Part shown: piece by piece, positions 35,670-42,750 of the stretch
Layout of the letters: each line of letters starts with the position of its first letter
How positions within the stretch are numbered: position 1 is the first letter of the stretch
Assembly (NCBI RefSeq): GCF_900116515.1
Contig: NZ_FPBA01000002.1
Location: 434,001 to 498,000, forward strand
Length of the DNA: 64,000 bases
Reading direction: 5' to 3'
Source: Geodermatophilus amargosae
GTDB taxonomy: Bacteria > Actinomycetota > Actinomycetes > Mycobacteriales > Geodermatophilaceae
Position numbers and translations under genes: made by a program
The notes under the pieces: model-generated
What the model was told of the DNA's origin: nothing
Database searches by the model: none
What the model saw: only the letters and a program-made list of their open reading frames with translations

Positions 35670-36527
35670 GTGAGCGAGGCGGGCAGCGGGCACAAGCGCC
35701 GGGCTGAGCTGGCCCCGAAGAAGGCCCACCCCCGGCTGGCGGCGGGCCGGGCGCGGGCACTGGGCCTGCCCACGCGGGGCACCACGAACGCCAACCGGCT
35801 GCGCCGCGTCGACCGCTGGCTGGTCGCCACCCAGGTGCCGCGGCTGCGCGACGCCGCACGCCCGCTGGTGGTCGACCTCGGCTACGGCTCCTCGGCGGTG
35901 ACCACCCTGGAGCTCGCCGAGCGACTGGGCCCCGAGGTGCGGGGGCTCGAGGTGATCGGCCTGGAGATCGACCCGGCGCGGGTCGCCGCCGTCGCCGGGG
36001 ACCGCGACCCGCCCCGCGTGGACTTCCGCGTCGGAGGGTTCGAGCTGGCCGGGCTGCACCCGGTGCTGGTGCGGGCCTTCAACGTGCTGCGCCAGTACGA
36101 CGAGGCGTCGGCCGCGCGGGCGTGGGGGACCATGTGCGCCGCGCTGGGCCCCGGCGGGCTGCTGGTCGAGGGCACCTGCGACGAGTGGGGACGGCGCTCG
36201 ACGTGGGTGGCGCTCGACGCCGACGGTCCGCTGACCCTCACGCTGGCGGCGCGGGTCTCCGACCTCGACCGCCCGTCCGACCTCGCCGAGCGGCTGCCCA
36301 AGGCGCTCATCCACCACAACGTGCCCGGGCAGCCGGTGCACGACCTGCTGCGCGCCCTCGACACCGCGTGGGCCTCGGCGGCGGGCCTGTCGACGTTCGG
36401 GCCGCGGCAGCGCTGGGTCGCGGCGGTGCAGGCGCTCGCCGACGACGGGTGGCCGCTGGTGGGGAGCAGCCGTCGCTGGCGGCACGGCGAGCTGACCGTG
36501 CGCTGGTCGGCGGTGGCGCCGCGGTGA
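35670..36527 (+). CDS. SAM-dependent methyltransferase-like protein
   Basis: A 285-aa protein with a Rossmann SAM-binding region: PLVVDLGYGSSAVTTLELAE and VIGLEIDPARVAA; FNVLRQYDE is the likely active-site strand. Its N-terminus is basic (HKRRAELAPKKAHPRLAAG). The family is a conserved actinobacterial methyltransferase of unknown substrate. GTG 35670 has TACCCT 8 nt upstream. Its end overlaps the start of the spermidine-synthase-like gene by 4 nt (GTGA), so the pair is coupled. Confidence 0.82.
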   Translation: MSEAGSGHKRRAELAPKKAHPRLAAGRARALGLPTRGTTNANRLRRVDRWLVATQVPRLRDAARPLVVDLGYGSSAVTTLELAERLGPEVRGLEVIGLEIDPARVAAVAGDRDPPRVDFRVGGFELAGLHPVLVRAFNVLRQYDEASAARAWGTMCAALGPGGLLVEGTCDEWGRRSTWVALDADGPLTLTLAARVSDLDRPSDLAERLPKALIHHNVPGQPVHDLLRALDTAWASAAGLSTFGPRQRWVAAVQALADDGWPLVGSSRRWRHGELTVRWSAVAPR

Positions 36528-37381
36528 GGCGCGCACGGCCGGAGGTGCTCCCGCCGGGTCCCACCGAGGTCGACGGCGGGACGGCCGAACTGCTGGGTGA
36601 CGCCGACCGCGACGGGTCCTGGGTGCTGATGGTCGACGGCACCCCGCAGTCCCACGTCGACCTCGACGAGCCCGCCCACCTGGAGTTCGAGTACGTCCGC
36701 CGGATGGGCCACGTGCTGGACCTGGCCGCGCCGGAGGGCGAGCCGCTCGACGTCGTCCACCTGGGCGGCGGTGCGCTCACGCTGGCCCGCTACGTCGCGG
36801 TGACGCGCCCGGGCTCGCGGCAGCGGGCCGTGGAGCTTGACCAGCGGCTGACCGACCTCGTCCGCACGCACCTGCCGCTCCCCCGGGGCGCGCGCGTGCG
36901 GGTGCGGGCCGGTGACGCCCGCGCCGGGCTGGCCGCCCTCCCGACGGCGAGCGCCGACGTCGTCGTCAGCGACGTCTTCGCCGGCGCGCGCACCCCCGCG
37001 CACCTGACGACGGTCGAGTACGCCGCCGAGGCGCACCGGGTGCTGCGGCCGGGCGGGGTGCTGACGGCCAACGTCGCCGACGGCCCGCCGCTGCGCTTCG
37101 CCCGGGGCCAGGTGGCCACCCTGTGCGCGGTCTTCCGGCACGTCGGCCTGCTCGCCGAGCCGGGCACGCTGCGCGGGCGGCGGTTCGGCAACCTCGTGGC
37201 GGTGGCCTCGGACGCGGAGCTGCCGGTGTCCGCGTTGACCCGACGTTGCGCGGGCGACCCGATGCCCGCGCGGGTGGTGGCCGGCGACGACCTCGGCCGG
37301 TTCGCCGGGCACGCCCAGCCGGTGCACGACGCCGACGCCGCGCCCTCACCGGAGCCGCCTCCGGGTGTCTTCAGCCGCTGA
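36524..37381 (+). CDS. Spermidine synthase-like protein
   Basis: A 285-aa PolyA-synthase-fold protein: SHVDLDEPAHLEFEYVRRMG, VVHLGGGALTLARYVAVTRP, VVVSDVFAGARTPAHLTTVE and the later Rossmann strand LRPGGVLTANVADGP. The gate DxxE-type aspartates are partly present. Actinobacterial homologues often lack proven polyamine synthase activity. GTG 36524 overlaps the preceding stop. The last about 30 residues are Pro/Asp-rich. Confidence 0.83.
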   Translation: MRRARPEVLPPGPTEVDGGTAELLGDADRDGSWVLMVDGTPQSHVDLDEPAHLEFEYVRRMGHVLDLAAPEGEPLDVVHLGGGALTLARYVAVTRPGSRQRAVELDQRLTDLVRTHLPLPRGARVRVRAGDARAGLAALPTASADVVVSDVFAGARTPAHLTTVEYAAEAHRVLRPGGVLTANVADGPPLRFARGQVATLCAVFRHVGLLAEPGTLRGRRFGNLVAVASDAELPVSALTRRCAGDPMPARVVAGDDLGRFAGHAQPVHDADAAPSPEPPPGVFSR

Positions 37382-37432
37382 CCAGGGTCTTCCCCGATGT
37401 CCGCGGCGGCCGGCCGCGCCTACTGTCGGCGC

Positions 37433-37642
37433 ATGACGTACCCCGCACCCGTTCCCAGCCGGCTGACCCGCGACTCGCGCAACAAGATGATCGCCGGCGT
37501 GTGCGCCGGGATCGCCCGCCGCTACGGCATCTCCACCGGGGGCCTGCGGCTGGCCTTCGTCGTCTCCTGCGTCCTGCCCGGCCCGCAGTTCATCGCGTAC
37601 CTGGTCCTGTGGGTGCTGATGCCCCGGGACGACCGCTACTGA
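37433..37642 (+). CDS. PspC domain protein
   Basis: A 69-aa protein with a PspC domain: RLTRDSRNKMIAGVCAGIAR, RYGISTGGLRLAFVVSCVLP, LVLWVLMPRDDRY. One or two TM helices make it a small inner-membrane phage-shock-type protein. TACTGT stands 6 nt before ATG 37433, so its message is likely leaderless. It ends near the DUF2516 gene convergent with it. Confidence 0.88.
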   Translation: MTYPAPVPSRLTRDSRNKMIAGVCAGIARRYGISTGGLRLAFVVSCVLPGPQFIAYLVLWVLMPRDDRY

Positions 37643-37667
37643 CCCGCCGCACCCGCGGCGGGCCGGC

Positions 37668-37952
37668 TCACCAGCTGCTGTTGCCGCGTTGGACCCCGCG
37701 GACGGCAGGGCGCACGTCGACGAGGTAGACCACGGTGGCGATGACCGCGGGCAGGCCGAGGAAGCTCATCGGCCCCTGTAGGTAGAGGATCACGGCCGAC
37801 AGCGCGGTGATCGCCGCCCAGGCCGGCTTGGTGAGCTTGCCGACGGCGACGAAGCCGGCGGCCGGGCGGATCACGGCGTCGACGAACGCCCAGGCGGCGA
37901 CCGCGAGCATCACCAGCCGCAGGCCCTCGACGAGCGCGAAGTCGAACCCCAT
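37668..37952 (-). CDS. DUF2516 family membrane protein
   Basis: A 94-aa two- to three-span protein; residues WAFVDAVIRPAAGFVAVGKL and TKPAWAAITALSAVILYLQG match DUF2516. Rv0476 is the homologue beside hbhA in M. tuberculosis, from memory. The ATG at 37952 lies just beyond the terminator hairpin of 38021-38057. Function unknown. Confidence 0.85.
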   Translation of the reverse strand: MGFDFALVEGLRLVMLAVAAWAFVDAVIRPAAGFVAVGKLTKPAWAAITALSAVILYLQGPMSFLGLPAVIATVVYLVDVRPAVRGVQRGNSSW

Positions 37953-38020
37953 GCCCGGGAGGGTACTCGCCGGGGGCGACGTCGGGCCGCTCCGACGAGG
38001 ACCCCCACCCCCGGACATGA

Positions 38021-38057
38021 CAGGGCCCCGGAGCGCAGGTGCAGCTCCGGGGCCCTG
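38021..38057 (-). terminator. Strong terminator between hbhA-like and DUF2516 genes
   Basis: A perfect 14-bp stem, CAGGGCCCCGGAGC / GCTCCGGGGCCCTG, with a 9-nt loop in the 169-nt gap between hbhA-like (stop 38122) and DUF2516 (start 37952). Both lie on the minus strand, so it separates their transcripts. Confidence 0.8.
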
Positions 38058-38121
38058 GTCAGTGGCCCCCTCCAGGGCACCGCCCCGAGCTCGCGAGGGG
38101 TGGGGAGGAGGGGGTCCTTCG

Positions 38122-38856
38122 TCAGTCGGTGCTCTTGGTCGTGCGGGTGCGGGTCACGCGGGCCGAGGTGCCGGTGGCGGCCTTGGTGCGGGCCGCGGTG
38201 GTGCGCTTCGCCGGCTTGCGGGCGGCCTTCGCGGTCGCCTCGTCGGCGGCCTCGGCGGTCTCCTCGATCACGGCCTTGGCCTGCTCGGCGGCCTGGTCGA
38301 CGACCTTCTCCGCCTTGGCGGCGGCCTTGGTGGTCTTGCCGGCGGCCTTCTGGACCAGCGAGGTGACCTCGTTCGAGGCCTCGTTCACGACCTCGGCGGT
38401 CTCCTGGATGGCGTCCTCGACGACGTCCTCGACCTTGTCGACGGCCTGCTCGGTGCGGACCACGAAGCGGCGGACGCCGGGCTGGCGGCGCAGCTCCTGC
38501 AGGACGTCGGCGCCGCGCTCGGCCAGCTGCTCGACGGCGGCGTTGGCCTGGGTGCGGGCCTGCTCGACCAGACCGGCGACGGTGCTCACGACCGTGTCGG
38601 GACGGACGGCGACGGCCAGCTGACGGCTGTTCTCGCGGGCCTGGGCGACGGCCTGCTCGGCGCGGGTGCGGGCCTCCTTGGTGGCCAGGTCGACCTGGAC
38701 CTGGGCCTCGCCGGGAAGGGCCTCGGCGCGGGTGCGCAGCGTGGCCAGGACGGTGCGGGCCTGCTCGACGGCGAGGTCACCGGCGCCGACGGCGACGAGG
38801 AGCGGGCGGCGGCTGCGCTCGGCAACCTGCTCGAGCAGGGTGGTGGCGGTGGTCAT
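38122..38856 (-). CDS. HbhA-like heparin-binding haemagglutinin homologue
   Basis: A 244-aa protein without signal peptide. Residues about 1-120 form an amphipathic, coiled-coil-like region (LLEQVAERSRRPLLVAVGAG, VDLATKEARTRAEQAVAQAR), followed by an acidic coiled-coil stretch and a C-terminal tail of Lys/Ala/Thr repeats (ATAKAARKPAKRTTAARTKA) typical of HbhA adhesins. Alternatively it could be a DNA- or lipid-organising protein. The ATG at 38856 overlaps the XRE stop by 4 nt, so the regulator and this gene form an operon, as with Rv0474-Rv0475. Confidence 0.85.
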   Translation of the reverse strand: MTTATTLLEQVAERSRRPLLVAVGAGDLAVEQARTVLATLRTRAEALPGEAQVQVDLATKEARTRAEQAVAQARENSRQLAVAVRPDTVVSTVAGLVEQARTQANAAVEQLAERGADVLQELRRQPGVRRFVVRTEQAVDKVEDVVEDAIQETAEVVNEASNEVTSLVQKAAGKTTKAAAKAEKVVDQAAEQAKAVIEETAEAADEATAKAARKPAKRTTAARTKAATGTSARVTRTRTTKSTD

Positions 38857-39392
38857 GCGGACTCCTTGGAGGGATTCGGGTCGGGTGCGGGCGGGACGCC
38901 CGGTGCGGTGCCGGCGGTGCGCGCGGGGCTCGGCGGGGTGCCCGAGACCGCGTACTCACGGACGTAGGTCTCGTACAGCTCGATCAGCACGGCCTTGTGC
39001 CGCTCGGAGAGCTGGTCGTCGGACCGGATGGCCGCGACCGTGTCGGGGTTGCCGGCCCGCCGGTCGAGGATGCCCGCCTGCTCGTAGAGCGACTCGGCGG
39101 AGATCTTCAGACCCCGGGCGATGGCGGCGAGGATCTCCGCCGACGGCTTGCGCAGCCCCCGTTCCACCTGGGACAGGTAGGGGTTGCTCACGCCCGCGGT
39201 GCGGGCGAGCTCGCGCAGGGACACCCGGGCCGCGCTGCGCTGCTCCCGGATGTACTCACCCACCTGCGAGCGCACCGCCGAGACCTGCTGGGCCTCGGCC
39301 GCGACGGTCTCCGCGACGCTGCCGGCGAGGAGGTCCACCTTCTCGCGGACCGACCTCACCTGACCGCTCACGAACTCGCCGGGGGTCTGCAC
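38853..39392 (-). CDS. XRE-family regulator upstream of hbhA
   Basis: A 179-aa protein with a helix-turn-helix (YIREQRSAARVSLRELARTA, GVSNPYLSQVERGLRKPS) at about residues 55-110. I chose GTG 39392: TACCGT is 7 nt upstream and TTGCAG 17 nt further, so the transcript is leaderless. The longer frame (start 39428) would run into the operator palindrome. It likely represses its own operon through the two TGCTAGCA sites at 39414 and 39436. Homologue of M. tuberculosis Rv0474 by position. Confidence 0.85.
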   Translation of the reverse strand: MQTPGEFVSGQVRSVREKVDLLAGSVAETVAAEAQQVSAVRSQVGEYIREQRSAARVSLRELARTAGVSNPYLSQVERGLRKPSAEILAAIARGLKISAESLYEQAGILDRRAGNPDTVAAIRSDDQLSERHKAVLIELYETYVREYAVSGTPPSPARTAGTAPGVPPAPDPNPSKESA

Positions 39393-39399
39393 GTACTCG

Positions 39400-39445
39400 A
39401 CGGTAACCAGGGGTGCTAGCAACTGCAAGCGGTCCTGCTAGCACC
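39400..39445 (-). promoter_or_regulatory. Leaderless promoter with twin TGCTAGCA operators
   Basis: On the minus strand, -35 TTGCAG (39428-39423) and -10 TACCGT (39405-39400) are 17 nt apart. GGTGCTAGCA (39412-39421) and TGCTAGCACC (39436-39445) form an inverted repeat with a 14-nt spacer; each half contains the palindrome TGCTAGCA, centres 22 bp apart (two helix turns). One copy lies in the spacer between the hexamers, the other just upstream of the -35. Confidence 0.78.
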
Positions 39446-39492
39446 GGCCCGTGAGTCCTCTCACACCCGGCGTGTCGCCGTCCGCCCGCAGG

Positions 39493-40461
39493 TCAGCCGG
39501 CGAGGACCGCTGCGGGCCGGACCTCGCCGACGACGCCGTCGCCGCCGGTCACGGGCGTGACGGTCCACGGGGCCAGCAGGTTGGCGTCGACCCCGAGGCG
39601 GCGCAGCGCGGCGGCGAGCAGCGGCGCCCGGCCACGGTCGCCGCCGTCGTCGAGCTTGTAGGCGATCGCGCCGCGGCCGGGCAGCGCGGCGACGTGCACG
39701 CCGTCGGCACCGCCCTTCACGAGCAGGCCGGGGACGGCGGTCATGAGCTCGGTGTCGTCCCGGCCGGTGCCGGCGACGTACCAGGGGTGGGCGCGCATCG
39801 CGTCGGCGACGGCTCGCTCGGGGCTCCCCGGCTCCGCGTCGACCAGCGAGCGCAGTCCGCGCGCGAGCCCGGTGAGCGACAGGCCGTGCTGCGGCGCACC
39901 GCACCCGTCGACGACGACCGCGGCCACCTGCTCCCCCGCCGCCTCGCCGAGCCGCGCCTCGATCGCCTGCTGCAGGGGGTGCTCGCGGTCGAGGTAGCCC
40001 TCGGTCGGCCAGCCCGCGGCCACGCAGGAGGCCAGCATCGCGGCGTGCTTGCCCGAGCAGTTGAAGGCCAGCCGCTCGGGCTCCCTGCCGGCGACCTGCC
40101 AGGCGGCGCGGGTCGGCTCGTGGCCGGGCAGCGCGGGCGGGCAGCCCAGCGCGTCGGGACCCAGGCCGGCAGCGTCGAGGATCCCCGCGGCGACGTCGCG
40201 GTGGCCGTCCTCACCGGCGTGCGAGCCGCCGGCGATGGCGAGCTCCTCGCCCGAGCGAGGCTGCCAGCCGGCGGCGAGGTAGGCGGTGGCCTGCACCGGC
40301 TTGTTCGACGAGCGCGGCAGGACCGGGCGGGCGACGTCGCCGGCCGACCAGCGCACCGCGCCGTCGGGACCCAGGACGACGACCGCGCCGCGGTGCACGG
40401 ACTCCAGGAACCCCGAGCGCCAGACCTCCACGAGGACCGGTGCGTCGGGCCATGACGACAT
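39493..40461 (-). CDS. L-asparaginase II family protein
   Basis: A 322-aa protein of the PF06089 asparaginase family (Rhizobium etli-type, unrelated to the E. coli enzyme): VEVWRSGFLESVHRGAVVVL, SSNKPVQATAYLAAG, RLAFNCSGKHAAMLASCVAA and VVVDGCGAPQHGLSLTGLAR. Hydrolyses asparagine to aspartate and ammonia. ATG 40461 has GGGAGCTCGG upstream. It follows the rsiG terminator and has no obvious partner. Confidence 0.88.
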   Translation of the reverse strand: MSSWPDAPVLVEVWRSGFLESVHRGAVVVLGPDGAVRWSAGDVARPVLPRSSNKPVQATAYLAAGWQPRSGEELAIAGGSHAGEDGHRDVAAGILDAAGLGPDALGCPPALPGHEPTRAAWQVAGREPERLAFNCSGKHAAMLASCVAAGWPTEGYLDREHPLQQAIEARLGEAAGEQVAAVVVDGCGAPQHGLSLTGLARGLRSLVDAEPGSPERAVADAMRAHPWYVAGTGRDDTELMTAVPGLLVKGGADGVHVAALPGRGAIAYKLDDGGDRGRAPLLAAALRRLGVDANLLAPWTVTPVTGGDGVVGEVRPAAVLAG

Positions 40462-40478
40462 CCGAGCTCCCTCTCGGC

Positions 40479-40528
40479 CTCCCTGCAGGGGCCCACCGCG
40501 GGCCTGCGAGCGGTGGGCGGCAGGGAGG
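40479..40528 (-). terminator. Long-stem terminator after rsiG
   Basis: An inner 9-bp stem GCCCACCGC (40491-40499) / GCGGTGGGC (40510-40518) is extended by CCTCCCTGC (40479-40487) / GCAGGGAGG (40520-40528), making a long stem with a small internal asymmetry. It begins 8 nt past the rsiG stop. Confidence 0.75.
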
Positions 40529-40535
40529 TCCTTGC

Positions 40536-41105
40536 TCAGTGCCGGCCCTCGTCGGCCAGCAGGGCGGCGACGTCGGCCTCGCCGCTGCGGTAGCGGCGGG
40601 CCAGCTCCCCGGCGAGGGCGTCCATCACCTGCTGCACGCCGCGGCGCCGCTCCGACAGCGACCCCTCGGCGGCGGCGAGCGCGCGGGCGGCCCGCTCGAG
40701 GTCGGCGTCGGGGAGGCCCGCCACGTCGGACAGGTCGACGTCGGGGGTCAGGCCGTGCACCCAGGACTCGTAGACCTCGGGCGCGGCCGGCTGCACCGTC
40801 TGGTGCCGGCCCAGGCCGTGCGCGGGACCGCGGCCCTTCTCGGCGAGGATCTCCGGCAGCAGGTCCACCAGCGAGCGCCCGTCGTGCTCCGCGCGGCGCT
40901 GCAGCTCGCGGCGGACGATGTCCAGCCGGCCCTGCAGCAGCCGCCGCGTGTAGGAGAGGTTGACCTCCTCCTGCTCGGCGCGCCGGCGCAGCCCGCGCAC
41001 CTCCCCCATGGCGCGGGACTCCACGCCCTCGAGGAGGCCGGGGTCGAGCAGCGCGTCGACGGCCGCACCGCCGGCGGGCGTCGGGGAGGGGCTCACGGAG
41101 GTCAC
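40536..41105 (-). CDS. rsiG: RsiG family c-di-GMP-responsive anti-sigma factor
   Basis: RsiG is the WhiG anti-sigma factor of Streptomyces, armed by cyclic di-GMP. The 189-aa protein carries two perfect copies of the E(x3)S(x2)R(x3)Q(x3)D signature: E47-S51-R54-Q58-D62 in EEVNLSYTRRLLQGRLD, and E147-S151-R154-Q158-D162 in EGSLSERRRGVQQVMD, exactly 100 residues apart. It is otherwise helical, consistent with a coiled-coil antiparallel fold. GTG 41105 overlaps the ygfZ stop as GTGA. No whiG-like sigma gene is in this window. Confidence 0.88.
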   Translation of the reverse strand: MTSVSPSPTPAGGAAVDALLDPGLLEGVESRAMGEVRGLRRRAEQEEVNLSYTRRLLQGRLDIVRRELQRRAEHDGRSLVDLLPEILAEKGRGPAHGLGRHQTVQPAAPEVYESWVHGLTPDVDLSDVAGLPDADLERAARALAAAEGSLSERRRGVQQVMDALAGELARRYRSGEADVAALLADEGRH

Positions 41106-42211
41106 CGCCCGATGGTGGCAGACCGGACCGCGCGGACCCGGTCGCGGGCCGCCGCCCGGGTGTCGTCGACGGCCGCCGCGGCGTCGTCGGGGTCGATCGA
41201 CGCGCGCGAGCCGCCCACGGTCAGGTCGGCGTCGGGGGCCACCGACTGCTTGACCAGCGCGAGCGCGACGACGCCGAGCTCGTGGTGGCGCACGACCGTG
41301 CCGGTGCGGCCCACCTCGCGGGCGCCGTTCAGCACCGGGGTGCCGGGGGCGGAGAGGTCCTCGCTGACGCCGTCGAGGTGGAGCAGGACCTGCCGCCGCG
41401 GCGGGCGGCCGAGGTTGTGCACGCGCGCGACGGTCTCCTGTCCGCGGTAGCAGCCCTTCTCGAGGTGGACGGCGCTGCTCAACCACTGCAGCTCGTTGGG
41501 GATGGTGCGGTGGTCTGTGTCGACGCCGAGCCGCGGCCGGCGGGCCTCGACGCGCAGCGCCTCGTAGGCGTCCAGCCCGGCGGGGGCGGCGCCCACGGCG
41601 GTGAGCGCGTCGGCGCGGGCGGCGACGTCGGCGCGGGGCACGAGCAGGTCGAACGCCGTCGCGCCGCCGTCCCCGAGGGGCGGCATCCGGCGCACCCAGC
41701 CGCCGTCGGGCAGGGCGGTGACGGCGTACGGGGCCTCCGGCACGGGCAGTCCGGCGGCGGCGAGCACCTCCGGCGCGCGCGGGCCGACGAGGGACAGCAG
41801 CGCCCGGTCGGCGGTGACGAGCGCGGGCTCGACGCGGAGCAGGAAGCGCATCCGGTCGAGGAAGGTCTGCAGCGCCGCGCCCGTGCCCGGCTCGACGTCG
41901 GCCCAGGTGGTGCCGCCGAGCTCGGCGAGGACCAGGTGGTGCTCGACGTGGCCGTTCGGGGACAGCACCAGCGCCTCGGCGCCGGTGCCGTCGGCGAGCC
42001 GCTCGAGGTGCTGGCTGGTCAGGTTGTGCAGCCAGGTCAGCCGGTCGGCGCCGGGGATCGCGAGCACGTCGCGGTCGCTGCGGTCGACGAGACCGGCGCC
42101 CTCGGCGAGCAGCCGCTGCTCGCGCAGGGGGTCGCCGTGGTGGGCGGCGACGGTCGTGCCCTCGGCGAGGACGGCCCCCGGTCGCGTGGCCAGCGGGGAG
42201 GTGGTGGTCAT
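41102..42211 (-). CDS. ygfZ: YgfZ/GcvT folate-binding protein
   Basis: A 369-aa protein of the folate-dependent iron-sulfur maintenance / tRNA modification family. The signature KGCYRGQETVARVHNLG (K-G-C-Y-x-G-Q-E) is complete, within an aminomethyltransferase-like fold. Helps repair or assemble Fe-S enzymes. ATG 42211 is 10 nt past the fur stop, so it is cotranscribed with fur, and with rsiG through the 4-nt overlap. Confidence 0.92.
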   Translation of the reverse strand: MTTTSPLATRPGAVLAEGTTVAAHHGDPLREQRLLAEGAGLVDRSDRDVLAIPGADRLTWLHNLTSQHLERLADGTGAEALVLSPNGHVEHHLVLAELGGTTWADVEPGTGAALQTFLDRMRFLLRVEPALVTADRALLSLVGPRAPEVLAAAGLPVPEAPYAVTALPDGGWVRRMPPLGDGGATAFDLLVPRADVAARADALTAVGAAPAGLDAYEALRVEARRPRLGVDTDHRTIPNELQWLSSAVHLEKGCYRGQETVARVHNLGRPPRRQVLLHLDGVSEDLSAPGTPVLNGAREVGRTGTVVRHHELGVVALALVKQSVAPDADLTVGGSRASIDPDDAAAAVDDTRAAARDRVRAVRSATIGR

Positions 42212-42221
42212 GACTGCTCCG

Positions 42222-42677
42222 TCACTCCTGGGGTGTCCCGGACTCTCGACAGCGGCGGCACGTGCCCGACAGCGCGACGTGCCCCACGTCCAGGGTGAAA
42301 CCCAGGTCGGCGGCCAGACGTTCCGCCGCCTCCTCCAGCAGCGCCGGGTCGGCCGAGGAGATCTCCCCGCAGGAGGCGCAGACGACGTGCAGGTGCGGGT
42401 GCTCGGAGGCGTGGTAGACCGGCGCGCCCTTGCCCAGGTGCGTGTGCCAGACCAGGCCGAGGCGCTCGAGCAGCTCCAGCGTGCGGTAGACGGTCGAGGT
42501 GTCCGGAGCCGCGCCGCCGGGCCCGGCCTGTTCGCGCAGTCGCGCGCCGATGGCCTCGGGCGTGGCGTGGTCGAGCTCGGCGACGGCGGCCAGGACCTGC
42601 TGGCGCTGCGGCGTCAGCCGCAGGCCCTGGGCCCGCAGCCGCTCGGCCAGCGGGGCCGGACCGGGCTCGGTCGTCAC
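42222..42677 (-). CDS. Fur family metal-dependent regulator
   Basis: A 151-aa Fur protein: N-terminal winged helix (LRLTPQRQQVLAAVAELDHA, TSTVYRTLELLERLGLVWHT) and a metal domain (HASEHPHLHVVCASCGEISS, then GTCRRCRESG) with two CxxC zinc pairs. It could regulate iron or zinc genes; subtype is not determinable. GTG 42677 has TAGGCT 7 nt upstream (42690-42685), so it is leaderless. It begins the fur-ygfZ-rsiG unit. Confidence 0.92.
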   Translation of the reverse strand: MTTEPGPAPLAERLRAQGLRLTPQRQQVLAAVAELDHATPEAIGARLREQAGPGGAAPDTSTVYRTLELLERLGLVWHTHLGKGAPVYHASEHPHLHVVCASCGEISSADPALLEEAAERLAADLGFTLDVGHVALSGTCRRCRESGTPQE

Positions 42678-42750
42678 ACCGCCGAGCCTAGGAGGACCTC
42701 CGTGCCCGCCACACCCCGCACGCCCGGCGCGGGTCCCTGCGGCGAGGCCG

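Noticed and set aside
34251..35673. Plus-strand frames opposite murB
   Set aside because: Shadows of murB; no conserved motifs.
39371..39428. Upstream start (39428) for the XRE gene
   Set aside because: It would place the operator palindrome and both promoter hexamers inside the coding region.
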